A stretch of 23,822 nt of DNA from Hepatobacter sp965661165 (GTDB lineage: Bacteria > Pseudomonadota > Alphaproteobacteria > Holosporales > Hepatobacteraceae): positions 1 through 23,822 of the forward strand of contig CBFICL010000020.1 of NCBI GenBank assembly GCA_965661165.1, read 5' to 3'. The position numbers and the translations under genes are program-made. The notes below the pieces were generated by a model. The model had not been told where the DNA came from. It saw only the letters and a program-made list of their open reading frames with translations, and ran no database searches. How positions within the stretch are numbered: the stretch's first letter is position 1; every line of letters starts with the position of its first letter. Below are positions 15,235-23,619 of the stretch, piece by piece.

Positions 15235-15876
15235 ATGATTGCGTACCTCAAAGGCTCTGTAAAGAAAGCCACGGCTGAAGGCATTGTACTTGATGTACAA
15301 GGTGTGGGCTATCTTGTGTTGTGTCCTGCGCCCTTAATCCACAAAGCAGGGGCGATGCTGGGTGACTTGATGGAGGTGTGGTGTGTTATGCAAACGCGGG
15401 AAGATAACACCACCCTTTATGGCCTCGAAAGTTTTGAAGCGCGCACGTTATTTCTCACCATCACGCGCATTCCTGGCGTGGGAGGACGCATGGCGTTGAA
15501 CCTCTTTTCACATTTGGGTTTCCAAGGCCTGATAGATGCGGGGTTAAACAGCGATCATGACGCATTTCGCCAAGCAGAGGGTGTGGGGCCCAAAATGGCC
15601 AAACGCTTATCTTTGGAACTTAAAGGACAAGAGAAAAAACTATTGGAGATGACCGCGTCCCCTGAGCATCTTCATGACGCGTTGGCTTCCGACTCGCTGA
15701 CAACCCTTTCGCCTCACCTTCACGATGCGCTCAACGCTTTGGTGGGTCTTGGGTATACCCAGCAAGAAACACGCCCGCTTGTGACGCATTTGTTAAAGGA
15801 AGCCCCTGACCTTCCCCTAGAAACACTGCTGCAAAAAGCGCTGCAACGCCTGGCCACAAAAGTGGGGCGCGCATGA
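15235..15876 (+). CDS. ruvA: Holliday junction branch-migration protein RuvA
   Basis: 213 residues. The RuvA tetramer binds four-way junctions and loads the RuvB motor. MIAYLKGSV opens the N-terminal OB-fold domain (about 1-63). Two helix-hairpin-helix motifs follow (ITRIPGVGGRMALNLF and AEGVGPKMAKRLSLELK). The C-terminal RuvB-contact domain is about 165-213 (DALNALVGLGYTQQETRPLV). ATG 15235 gives the standard N-terminus, although no clear ribosome-binding site precedes it. The stop overlaps the ruvB start as ATGA. ruvC, often just upstream, is not here. This is the first gene of a seven-gene run in which every junction overlaps. Confidence 0.97.
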   Translation: MIAYLKGSVKKATAEGIVLDVQGVGYLVLCPAPLIHKAGAMLGDLMEVWCVMQTREDNTTLYGLESFEARTLFLTITRIPGVGGRMALNLFSHLGFQGLIDAGLNSDHDAFRQAEGVGPKMAKRLSLELKGQEKKLLEMTASPEHLHDALASDSLTTLSPHLHDALNALVGLGYTQQETRPLVTHLLKEAPDLPLETLLQKALQRLATKVGRA

Positions 15877-16883
15877 CACATTCATCGCTGGCACAGCCCA
15901 CCTTCACCCCGCTCGATCAAAAGGAAGCACAGTTAAGACCCTTGGCATTTGAAGACTTTGTGGGGCAAACTTCCCTTTGCCGCAATCTTAAAACCTTCAT
16001 CCAAGCGGCCCACAAAAAAGAAGCACCGTTGGATCACGTGCTCTTATCGGGACCGCCGGGTTTGGGCAAAACCACCTTAGGACAAATCATTGCCCACACG
16101 TTGGGCACAAAGTTTCACATGACGTCAGGCGCTGTAATCGCACGATCAGGCGAACTGGCCGCCTTGCTCACCAACCTGGCCCCTCAGGATGTTTTGTTTA
16201 TTGATGAAATTCACCGCCTTAACAAAACCATTGAAGAAGTGCTCTACCCAGCCCTTGAGGACGGCAAGCTTGACCTCATGGTGGGCGAAGGCCCGGCAGC
16301 CCGCTCTGTGCGCCTCACCCTCTCTCCCTTCACTCTGGTGGGGGCCACCACGCGGCAAGGTCTGTTATCAAGGCCTTTACGTGACAGATTTGGCATTGTG
16401 GGACAAATGACGTTTTATACACCGCACGATCTCACCACCATTTTGACGCAAGCCGCGCATAAGCTGAACACATCCTTTGATGGTGAGGCGGCCCTCTATT
16501 TGGCAGAACGGGCGCGCGGCACACCTCGCATTGCCCTCAGGCTGTTGCGACGCGTCCATGATTTTTCTTTGGTGGCAGGGCACTCAACGCTCACACAACC
16601 GTTTCTTGAAAAAGCGCTTCGTGAGCTGGGCATCGACCATGAGGGACTCGACACGTTGGATAAACGCTACCTGAACTATCTGGCGCATCAGTTTGCCGGT
16701 GGCCCCGTGGGCATTGAAACCTTGTCTTCCCTTTTGTTTGAGGAAAAACAAACCCTAGAAGATGTGGTGGAGCCTTTTTTAATGCAAAAAGGACTGATTC
16801 AGCGCACCCCCCGCGGCCGTACACTCACCGATGCAGGCTATCGCCACCTGAATCTGTCTCCGCCGCAGGAGGATGTCTCATGA
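15873..16883 (+). CDS. ruvB: Holliday junction branch-migration ATPase RuvB
   Basis: 336 residues, standard length. This AAA+ hexameric motor drives branch migration of junctions bound by RuvA. LRPLAFEDFVGQ is the family N-terminal motif. Walker A is GPPGLGKT (60-67), Walker B is LFIDEIHRLN, sensor 1 is LVGATTRQGLLSRPLRDRFG, and the arginine-finger region follows. The winged-helix DNA-binding C-terminus contains GPVGIETLSSLLFEE and ends PRGRTLTDAGYRHL. The start overlaps the ruvA stop (ATGA) and the stop overlaps the ftsK start (ATGA), so translational coupling is likely. Confidence 0.98.
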   Translation: MTHSSLAQPTFTPLDQKEAQLRPLAFEDFVGQTSLCRNLKTFIQAAHKKEAPLDHVLLSGPPGLGKTTLGQIIAHTLGTKFHMTSGAVIARSGELAALLTNLAPQDVLFIDEIHRLNKTIEEVLYPALEDGKLDLMVGEGPAARSVRLTLSPFTLVGATTRQGLLSRPLRDRFGIVGQMTFYTPHDLTTILTQAAHKLNTSFDGEAALYLAERARGTPRIALRLLRRVHDFSLVAGHSTLTQPFLEKALRELGIDHEGLDTLDKRYLNYLAHQFAGGPVGIETLSSLLFEEKQTLEDVVEPFLMQKGLIQRTPRGRTLTDAGYRHLNLSPPQEDVS

Positions 16884-19249
16884 CGGTGTGGTCAGCGTTG
16901 ATAAAAAACTTTGTGACGAAAAGCCTGCGGGCCTTAGCGTGGTTTACCAAAACCTTAGGCAGTGTGGTGGTGGCCTTGGCCATTGCCTCCTACCACCCCC
17001 AGGACCCCACCCCCAACATGGCCACCCAAGGAGAACCCCTCAATTTGTTGGGCCCCTGGGGCGCTATGATGGCCGATATGTTGATGCAAACCATGGGGTG
17101 GGCCACCTATGTGCTATCAGCCCTGTGGTTGTTATGGACGCTCCAACGCCTTATCAAGGTCGCCGTTTACCCCCTGCTACTCAGATGGTCGTCGCTTCTG
17201 GCTATGATCACAAGCCTCACGTGGTTGAGCGCTTCACAAAAAGCCTTTGCCGGCGGGGTTTTGGGTGAATGGATGATCCATCTCTGTCCCCCGGATATCT
17301 GGATGGTAAGGTTATTGATGATAGCCATCACCCTCGCATCTGGGGTGTATGTGATGTCATTGCGTATGAGGCATCTTGAACGGGCGCTCACCCACATGCG
17401 CGTGCTTTATGACTTTATGGGGGTCGTCTTAACGCATTATGGCAAAAAAATGTGGGGGATGCTCAAGACCTGGAAAACCCATCTTTCGCAGTTTATTGAA
17501 ACATACATCTCTGTTTCCCCGCCTACCAGCATCATAGAAAATGTGGCACCTTCAGCTCTTAGCGAACCTGCCCCTTCCTTATCTGAAGTGCGCGAGGCAG
17601 CGCCACCGCCCAAGGCCACGGTTTTGCCTCATGCCCCCCCCAAAGCCCGTGAACCAAAGCTTGAGAAAGAAACGGAACCCGAAGAAACGCTCTCGCTTTC
17701 TGATTCTTTTTTGGCCATTAAAAAGCGTCATCATGGATCCGACCCTGCGCCCTGTGTGCCCCATGCAGATAACCTCCCCTCTTTGAGTTTGCTGCATGAT
17801 GAGGCGGCCCACTTAACGCCTCCTTCTGCCACAGAGCTTGAAGAGCAGGTCAAAGCCTTGATGGGCGTTTTGAAGGATTTTGGCATTGCAGGGCAGATTC
17901 AAAAGGCGCGACCGGGCCCTGTGGTCACGCTTTATGAGCTTGAGCTGGCACCTGGCATCAAATCGTCGCGGGTGGTAAGTTTGGCTGATGACATCGCCCG
18001 CTCTATGAGCGCCCTGGCCACGCGCGTGTCTGTGATTCCTGGGCGTAACATCATCGGCATCGAGCTGCCGAACAAAGAACGGGAAACCGTTTTCTTGAAA
18101 GAAGTGTTATCACACAAAACTTTTGTCACCAACAAGGCGCGCCTGCCCCTGGCGCTGGGCAAAAATATTGCTGGCGACCCCGTGATTGTTGACTTGGCGC
18201 AAATGCCGCACCTGTTGGTGGCGGGCACGACAGGGTCGGGTAAGTCTGTGGGAATCAACACCATGATTCTCTCCCTCCTGTTTCGTTTACCGCCTGAAAG
18301 TTGTCAGCTGTTGATGATTGACCCGAAAATGCTCGAACTTTCTGTGTATAACGATATTCCTCACCTCATCACGCCTGTGATTGTGGATCCGAAAAAAGCG
18401 GTCCAAGCGTTAAAGTGGGCGGTGCATGAAATGGAGCAGCGTTATAAATCCATGTCAGCCATTGGCGTGCGCAATATTGATAGCTATAACAAAAAAATTG
18501 AGGAAGCACGCCAGCAAAACAAACGCCTGACACAGCGCGTGAAAACAGGGTTTGATGAAGACGGCATGCCCATTGTGGAAGAACGGGAGCTGCCCCAAAC
18601 GCCCCTACCTTATATCGTCATTGTGGTGGATGAGATGGCCGACTTGATGCTGGTGGCCGGCAAAGAGATCGAAGGGGCTATCCAGCGACTGGCTCAGATG
18701 GCGCGTGCGGCGGGCATTCACTTAATTATGGCGACGCAAAGACCTTCTGTGGATGTGTTGACGGGCACCATCAAAGCCAACTTTCCCACGCGCCTCAGCT
18801 TCCAAGTCACCTCCAAGATTGACAGCCGCACCATTTTAGGCGAACAAGGAGCTGAACAACTTCTTGGGCGAGGTGATATGTTATATATGCCCCCCGGCGA
18901 TCGCATGCAACGCGTCCACGGCCCTTTTGTAAGCGATGCTGAAGTTGAAGCGGTGGTATCCTTCCTGAAATCGACACAGGCCGATCGTCCTGCTTCTGTG
19001 GTGTTTGCACCTGACGATTCAGAAAAAGAGGTGGGCACAGACAGCGTTGATGAGAATGATGATCTTTTTCAAGAAGCGGTGAGGTTGGTGTTGCGGGACA
19101 AAAAAGCCTCTACCAGCTATATCCAGCGGCGCTTTCAAATTGGCTATAACAGGGCGGCGCGCCTCATGGAAGACATGGAAGCACAAGGCATTGTCTCGCC
19201 CCCCAATCATGCGGGCAAGCGCACTATTTTGAGAGAGGAAAGCGCATGA
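16880..19249 (+). CDS. ftsK: DNA translocase FtsK
   Basis: 789 residues. Septal DNA pump that moves chromosome termini through the closing division site and activates dimer resolution. The N-terminal 200 residues hold about four membrane helices. A Pro/Glu-rich linker spans about 220-310. The alpha-beta RecA-like motor has Walker A GTTGSGKS (449-456), LLMIDPKMLELSVYNDIPHL, and Walker B IVIVVDEMADLM. The C-terminal gamma winged helix (DLFQEAVRLVLRDKKASTSYIQRRFQIGYNRAARLMEDME) recognises polar chromosome sequences. AGGAGG seven bases before ATG 16880 lies inside the ruvB end, and the start overlaps the ruvB stop as ATGA. The linker is short, as in many alphaproteobacteria. Confidence 0.97.
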   Translation: MTVWSALIKNFVTKSLRALAWFTKTLGSVVVALAIASYHPQDPTPNMATQGEPLNLLGPWGAMMADMLMQTMGWATYVLSALWLLWTLQRLIKVAVYPLLLRWSSLLAMITSLTWLSASQKAFAGGVLGEWMIHLCPPDIWMVRLLMIAITLASGVYVMSLRMRHLERALTHMRVLYDFMGVVLTHYGKKMWGMLKTWKTHLSQFIETYISVSPPTSIIENVAPSALSEPAPSLSEVREAAPPPKATVLPHAPPKAREPKLEKETEPEETLSLSDSFLAIKKRHHGSDPAPCVPHADNLPSLSLLHDEAAHLTPPSATELEEQVKALMGVLKDFGIAGQIQKARPGPVVTLYELELAPGIKSSRVVSLADDIARSMSALATRVSVIPGRNIIGIELPNKERETVFLKEVLSHKTFVTNKARLPLALGKNIAGDPVIVDLAQMPHLLVAGTTGSGKSVGINTMILSLLFRLPPESCQLLMIDPKMLELSVYNDIPHLITPVIVDPKKAVQALKWAVHEMEQRYKSMSAIGVRNIDSYNKKIEEARQQNKRLTQRVKTGFDEDGMPIVEERELPQTPLPYIVIVVDEMADLMLVAGKEIEGAIQRLAQMARAAGIHLIMATQRPSVDVLTGTIKANFPTRLSFQVTSKIDSRTILGEQGAEQLLGRGDMLYMPPGDRMQRVHGPFVSDAEVEAVVSFLKSTQADRPASVVFAPDDSEKEVGTDSVDENDDLFQEAVRLVLRDKKASTSYIQRRFQIGYNRAARLMEDMEAQGIVSPPNHAGKRTILREESA

Positions 19250-20007
19250 AACACTGGCAAGGCGTGTGCATGATGATTGTGACATTGGGTGTGCAGGCCT
19301 TGGCGCCTGCCAAGGCCGCCGTTGTTCTGCCTCAGAATATGCGCAAACCTGGGAAGCCGATGCCCACCTCCTCTCAAGGGCCTTCTCAAGGAAAATCGCC
19401 CGCTCAGCGCCCAACGCAAAACACGGCGCCCCCTCCTGTGCGCCGCACGCCTTCTGTCAAAAAAGATGCACGCACCCAATGCCTGGCCAGCCTTAACCGC
19501 ATCCACACCTTGCAGGCCTTGTTTTTTGAAACACAAAACACGCGCGCCGCGCAAGGCACGGTGGCCCTTAAACGCCCCCAAAAGGGTGAGCAAGGGTTTG
19601 GCGCCCTAAGGCTTACCTACACACGCCCGTCATCTCTTGATATCCTCAGCCGCGGACGTACGCTGACCGTGCACAATAAGCAAACCAAAACAACTGAGAC
19701 CCTGCCCGTGACCTCGACACCGCTTTCCCTTATTTTGCGCAAAGAACTCAAGCTGGGCCATTTTGTGAAAGAACGGTCTTTCGTGCAGGAAGGTGACCAG
19801 CTTTTGTGGACCTTGGAAGAGCCCCGTCAAAACCATGGAGGCTATGTCACGCTGATTTTTCATGCACACAGTTTTGCCTTTGAGGGGTGGCACATTCGTG
19901 ATGTTTATGGCAACCTCATTAAAGTGCGACTTGGTAACGTTTGTCTCAACAAGCCTATTCATCCAAAACAGTTTGCCAATATAGGAACGCCCTGTGCTTT
20001 ACAATGA
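19246..20007 (+). CDS. lolA: Outer-membrane lipoprotein carrier protein LolA
   Basis: 253 residues. LolA carries lipoproteins across the periplasm from LolCDE to the outer membrane. The signal peptide MKHWQGVCMMIVTLGVQALAPAKA is followed by a Pro/Gln/Ser-rich stretch (about 30-70). The LolA fold comes next: LASLNRIHTLQALFFE, a GTVALKRP strand, then GALRLTYTRPSSLDILSRGRTLTVHN, a version of the family's hydrophobic groove strands. Later strands include GYVTLIFHAHSFAFEGWHIRDVYGNLIKV. Position directly after ftsK is typical of alphaproteobacterial lolA and supports the call. The start overlaps the ftsK stop (ATGA), and the 3' end overlaps the HIT gene by 14 nt. The proline-rich insert makes it longer than classical LolA. 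Confidence 0.87.
   Translation: MKHWQGVCMMIVTLGVQALAPAKAAVVLPQNMRKPGKPMPTSSQGPSQGKSPAQRPTQNTAPPPVRRTPSVKKDARTQCLASLNRIHTLQALFFETQNTRAAQGTVALKRPQKGEQGFGALRLTYTRPSSLDILSRGRTLTVHNKQTKTTETLPVTSTPLSLILRKELKLGHFVKERSFVQEGDQLLWTLEEPRQNHGGYVTLIFHAHSFAFEGWHIRDVYGNLIKVRLGNVCLNKPIHPKQFANIGTPCALQ
19983..19987 (+). promoter_or_regulatory. Ribosome-binding site fixing the GTG start of the HIT gene
   Basis: AGGAA lies six bases before GTG 19994, inside the end of lolA. This supports a GTG start overlapping lolA by 14 nt. Confidence 0.65.
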
Positions 20008-20359
20008 TGCTAACATATTTGCGCGCATTTTGCGCCAAGACATCCCTGCCAAGGTGATTTATGAAAATGATGCAGCGCTCTCTTTTTATGATGTGGCGCC
20101 CCAGGCGCCCGTGCATGCATTGGTGATTCCTAAAGGCCCTTTTGTCTGTGCCTCCCATTTTTTAGCGCAAGCCGCTTCTGAAGAAATGGCAGGGTTTTGG
20201 GACGCCGTGTCCGAGACTGTAAAAAAGTTGAACCTCTCCCCTAACGGCTTTCGTTTGATCAGCAATGAAGGCACCCATGGCGGGCAAGAAGTGCCGCACT
20301 TTCATGTGCACATTCTCGGTGGAGCACCGCTTGGCCCCCTACTCAACACACCCTCATGA
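19994..20359 (+). CDS. HIT-family nucleotide hydrolase/transferase (Hint-like)
   Basis: 121 residues. The histidine-triad motif HFHVHIL places His at 102, 104 and 106, the last corresponding to the AMP-accepting nucleophile position of HIT enzymes. Other Hint-branch features are IFARILRQDIPAKVIYENDAALSFYDVAPQAPVHALVIPK near the N-terminus and NEGTHGGQEVPHFHVHILGG at the end. Such proteins hydrolyse purine nucleoside phosphoramidates or related adenylated compounds; the physiological substrate here is unknown. The start is GTG 19994 with AGGAA six bases upstream. The stop overlaps the next gene as ATGA. Confidence 0.93.
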   Translation: MLYNDANIFARILRQDIPAKVIYENDAALSFYDVAPQAPVHALVIPKGPFVCASHFLAQAASEEMAGFWDAVSETVKKLNLSPNGFRLISNEGTHGGQEVPHFHVHILGGAPLGPLLNTPS

Positions 20360-20970
20360 CACACGTGGGGATTTTTGCAACGCAAACGTTTGAGGGCACC
20401 TTATTAGCGGCTCAGCTTCCCGGGTCAGTACTTTATAAAACCCATGACGAGATGGCACGCGCCTTTGAAAAAAAGGCGTGTTGGGCCACCATCACACTTG
20501 ATCATCAAGGCGCAACGCTCACCACTGCGCTCTCCACTCATGATGTCAAGAAACCGTTGGTCTTGACCCATGTGCTGTCTATGATGGAAGAAATAGGAAC
20601 GCGTGTGAGCAAAAGCTATACCGTGGGCGACCATCTTTTTGACCCTGAAACCCAGCGCCTTATTGGCCCCAGATCCTGTACACTCTCCGCCAAAGAAACG
20701 GCTCTTTTATTGTGCCTTATTCATGCGCCTTCAGGGTGTATGCGCCGCGAAGCGTTGCTGAAAAACATTTGGCAATACACCCCCGATTTTGAAACCAAAA
20801 CCCTTGAAACCCACATCTATCACCTGCGGCAAAAAGTGGAGACGACCCCTTCAAAGCCTCAGGTTCTTCTGAACACGCCTTTAGGGTATAAAATTCTCGT
20901 TGAAAGAACGCCAAAAGTGCCTTACAACAAAGACAGTGATAGTGTAAGGACACCTCGTTATGGCCTCTGA
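20356..20970 (+). CDS. OmpR-type winged-helix regulator with a degenerate, phosphorylation-incompetent N-terminal domain
   Basis: 204 residues. Residues about 108-182 are a clear OmpR/PhoB DNA-binding domain: LSAKETALLLCLIHAP, MRREALLKNIW, the recognition helix around TKTLETHIYHLRQKV, and the terminal LLNTPLGYKI wing. The first ~95 residues sit where a receiver would be, but the region is short. The usual paired acidic residues after strand 1 are not visible (MTHVGIFATQTFEG), and no phospho-acceptor Asp, conserved Thr/Ser or Lys can be placed. It therefore looks like an atypical regulator that does not depend on a histidine kinase. ATG 20356 overlaps the HIT stop (ATGA), and the gene's end overlaps hppA by 11 nt. 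Target genes are unknown. Confidence 0.85.
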   Translation: MTHVGIFATQTFEGTLLAAQLPGSVLYKTHDEMARAFEKKACWATITLDHQGATLTTALSTHDVKKPLVLTHVLSMMEEIGTRVSKSYTVGDHLFDPETQRLIGPRSCTLSAKETALLLCLIHAPSGCMRREALLKNIWQYTPDFETKTLETHIYHLRQKVETTPSKPQVLLNTPLGYKILVERTPKVPYNKDSDSVRTPRYGL

Positions 20971-23062
20971 TTTCTTCTTTGACCCCACGTCTTCGGCAGG
21001 AATATTTCTTCTCGTTGCCGCCTTCAGTGCTTTGCTTTACAGCCTGTGGGTTGCCCGCAAAATTATGGCCTTGCCGCAAGGGCTGGCCCGCATGAAAGAA
21101 ATCGCTGGCGCCATTCAAGAGGGCGCTGAGGCGTATTTGCGCCGTCAATACAAAGCCATTGCTGTGGTGGGCGTGTGTGCTGCCCTGCTTCTTTTTTGGT
21201 GGCTCAGCGCTGCGGTAGCGGCGGGGTTTGTTTTGGGCGCTGTGCTTTCAGGCAGTGCAGGATATGCCGGCATGTATATCTCGGTCAGAGCCAATGTACG
21301 CACCACAGAATCCGCGCGGTTAGGCTTGGCGGAAGCGCTGAATGTGGCGTTTCAAGCCGGCAGCGTGACAGGTTTTTTGGTGACCGGCCTGGGGCTTTTG
21401 GGGATCGTGGGTTTCTTTATGCTGCTTTCGGCCATGGGCGTTCCCATGCGTCAAACCATAGAAGGGCTGATGGGGCTCAGCTTTGGGGCTTCGCTCATTT
21501 CCATTTTTGCACGCCTTGGCGGCGGTATTTTCACCAAAGGGGCTGACGTGGGCGCCGACCTTGTGGGTAAGATTGAGGCCGGCATTCCCGAAGATGATCC
21601 TCGTAACCCAGCTGTCATTGCCGACAACGTGGGTGACAATGTGGGGGATTGTGCCGGCATGGCGGCAGACCTTTTCGAAACCTATGTGGTGACCATCGTG
21701 GCCAATATGCAAATTGCGTTTATTCTCTTTCAAAGCTATGCCTATGACATGATGGTCTACCCGCTGCTGTTAGCGGCAGGGTGCATTCTGGGCTCACTCG
21801 TGGGCACAACCTTTGTGCGCCTGGGGAAAAAGCGTCACATCATGGGGGCGCTTTACAAAGGCGTGATTGCTGCAGGTGTGGTGTCAGCCCTTTTGGGATT
21901 CTTCATCACGCGCTCATTCCTTGGCCTGGATAGCCTCATTTCTGTGGGTGATCTGCAGGTCACGGGGTTAGATATGTTTATGGCCTCATTGGTGGGCCTG
22001 TTGACCACGGGGCTGCTGGTGTGGGTCACTGAATATTACACATCTACGCACTATCGACCCGTCAAAAGCATAGCTCTGGCTTCTAAAACAGGGCATGCCA
22101 CCAACATCATTCAGGGCTTGGCCATTTCGATGGAAGCATGTGCGATCCCTGTGTTGGTCATTTGTGCGGGTATTTTATCGGCCTATGCGTATGCAGGCCT
22201 TTATGGCATTTCATTAGCGGCCACCACCATGTTGGCTTTGTCAGGCATGATTATTGCCCTCGACGCCTATGGCCCCATCACGGACAACGCGGGCGGCATT
22301 GCTGAGATGGCGGGATTACCCCCTGATGTGCGTAAGGTGACCGACGCCTTAGACGCCGTGGGAAACACCACAAAAGCTGTGACGAAAGGCTATGCCATTG
22401 GCTCGGCAGCGCTGGCGGCCATTGTGCTGTTTTCCTCTTACACGGCAGATTTGAAGGTCTATTTACCTGATCTGGTGCTTGAATTTCACCTCAGCGATCC
22501 TTATGTGCTGGTGGGATTGTTCGTGGGCGGCTTGTTGCCTTATCTGTTTGGCGCGTTTTGTATGACAGCTGTGGGCAAAGCCGCCGGCGCTGTGGTGGAT
22601 GAAGTGCGCCGACAGTTTAAGGAGATTCCGGGCATCATGGAGGGCAAGGCCAAACCTGACTACGGACGTGCTGTGGACATGCTGACCAAATCGGCGATCT
22701 ACAAAATGATTGTGCCCTCTTTGCTGCCTGTCACCGCCCCTTTTGTGGTGTACTTTGTGATTGCATCGTTTGCGACACAAAGCCAAGCGTTGCTGGCCGT
22801 GGGCGGCACCTTGCTGGGTACCATCATCACGGGTCTGTTTGTGGCCATTTCCATGACGTCTGGTGGAGGCGCCTGGGATAATGCCAAGAAATATATTGAA
22901 GACGGTCACCATGGCGGTAAAGGCGCTGAAGCACACAAAGCTGCGGTCACGGGCGATACGGTGGGGGATCCTTACAAAGACACTGCCGGACCAGCCATTA
23001 ACCCCATGATCAAAATCATCAATATTGTGGCCTTATTGTTGCTGGTGTTTTTAGGGCGCTAA
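20960..23062 (+). CDS. hppA: Membrane-bound proton-translocating pyrophosphatase, predicted K+-independent
   Basis: 700 residues, polytopic (about 16 helices expected). It couples hydrolysis of pyrophosphate to ion pumping across the inner membrane. Catalytic signatures: DVGADLVGKIEAGIPEDDPRNPAVIADNVGDNVGD, DAYGPITDNAGGIAEMAG, and GDTVGDPYKDTAGPAINPMIKI near the C-terminus. In GNTTKAVTKG, Lys472 and Thr475 occupy the positions that in K+-dependent enzymes hold Ala and Gly/Ala, which marks the K+-independent, H+-pumping subfamily. ATG 20960 lies within the end of the winged-helix gene, with AAGGA about ten bases upstream. It is the last gene of the overlapped run. The enzyme saves ATP by using pyrophosphate from biosynthesis. 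Confidence 0.97.
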   Translation: MASDFFFDPTSSAGIFLLVAAFSALLYSLWVARKIMALPQGLARMKEIAGAIQEGAEAYLRRQYKAIAVVGVCAALLLFWWLSAAVAAGFVLGAVLSGSAGYAGMYISVRANVRTTESARLGLAEALNVAFQAGSVTGFLVTGLGLLGIVGFFMLLSAMGVPMRQTIEGLMGLSFGASLISIFARLGGGIFTKGADVGADLVGKIEAGIPEDDPRNPAVIADNVGDNVGDCAGMAADLFETYVVTIVANMQIAFILFQSYAYDMMVYPLLLAAGCILGSLVGTTFVRLGKKRHIMGALYKGVIAAGVVSALLGFFITRSFLGLDSLISVGDLQVTGLDMFMASLVGLLTTGLLVWVTEYYTSTHYRPVKSIALASKTGHATNIIQGLAISMEACAIPVLVICAGILSAYAYAGLYGISLAATTMLALSGMIIALDAYGPITDNAGGIAEMAGLPPDVRKVTDALDAVGNTTKAVTKGYAIGSAALAAIVLFSSYTADLKVYLPDLVLEFHLSDPYVLVGLFVGGLLPYLFGAFCMTAVGKAAGAVVDEVRRQFKEIPGIMEGKAKPDYGRAVDMLTKSAIYKMIVPSLLPVTAPFVVYFVIASFATQSQALLAVGGTLLGTIITGLFVAISMTSGGGAWDNAKKYIEDGHHGGKGAEAHKAAVTGDTVGDPYKDTAGPAINPMIKIINIVALLLLVFLGR

Positions 23063-23172
23063 AAGGAGGGATCGACCCCCTGAAAACAGCACGGGGCAAA
23101 GCCATCTTTTAACGTGTTGCTTTCCTCCATCACCGAGAAAGGATATAAGGCCCTTTTGAAAGAAGGGAATGT

Positions 23173-23209
23173 GCCCCGGATAAAGGTTTTTTGGGGGGCT
23201 TCTCTTTTT
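23173..23209 (+). terminator. Weak candidate terminator downstream of hppA
   Basis: GCCCC (23173-23177) can pair with GGGGC (23195-23199) over a 17-nt loop; TTCTCTTTTT follows. The stem is short and the loop long, so this is tentative. It lies about 110 bp after the hppA stop. Confidence 0.3.
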
Positions 23210-23276
23210 GCTTTCAAATCCAGTAAAGAACAAAGAATGCAGATGAAGCTCTGATGCGAGTTTCGAGATGGTCGTA

Positions 23277-23303
23277 AGGCCCCCTGCGTGGTGCCTCTTT
23301 TCT
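23277..23303 (+). terminator. Second weak candidate terminator hairpin
   Basis: AGGC-C-CC, loop CTGCGT, GG-T-GCCT forms a 20-nt hairpin with one mismatch, followed by CTTTTCT. Its descending arm GGTGCCTCTTTT resembles that of the beta-barrel gene's terminator. Confidence 0.3.
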
Positions 23304-23331
23304 GTAAAACCAAGCTTACCCCATTAAAGAT

Positions 23332-23544
23332 GTGTGGGGCTCTTTGCTCTCTTCCCAGACCTTGTTGGGTTTTTTACCTATTTGTTTGGCGTGCCTGCTG
23401 GGCTACTGGGTTGCCCTCTGCCCCGAACCTCTTGCGCCTGCCCTCTCTGTTGCCTTCTTGGCTCTTTCTCTTGCACGCCTCGCCTGCTTCATCTCTGCAC
23501 CCCTATCTTTGCATGGGCCCTTACCGACGCACGCAAACATTTGA
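23332..23544 (+). CDS. Doubtful small hydrophobic ORF
   Basis: A 70-codon frame from GTG 23332 encodes two hydrophobic stretches (LLGFLPICLACLLGYWVAL and LSVAFLALSLARLACFISA) joined by a Pro-rich turn, so it could be a tiny membrane protein. Against it: no ribosome-binding site, two other open frames over the same bases, and Leu/Cys/Pro-rich composition typical of spurious frames. I recognise no family. Confidence 0.2.
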   Translation: MWGSLLSSQTLLGFLPICLACLLGYWVALCPEPLAPALSVAFLALSLARLACFISAPLSLHGPLPTHANI

Positions 23545-23619
23545 AGGGTATACGGAAAGACTAGCCCTTACCACACGCTTTGTATATAAGAACCACCACA
23601 TGAAATGAGGCGCACACCA

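Noticed and set aside
20717..21148. 143-codon minus-strand frame at the regulator-hppA junction
   Set aside because: Both sense-strand genes are well supported by motifs; this is a shadow.
23332..23544. Possible PlsY-like acyltransferase fragment (hydrophobic helices, HANI near the end)
   Set aside because: The conserved PlsY motifs are absent and only four residues are suggestive, so no family is claimed.
23520..23560. Similarity of ACGCAAACATTTGAAGGGTA to the start of the winged-helix gene (ACGCAAACGTTTGAGGGCAC), both giving TQTFEG
   Set aside because: About 20 bp only, with no similarity on either side; chance cannot be excluded and no duplication is supported.
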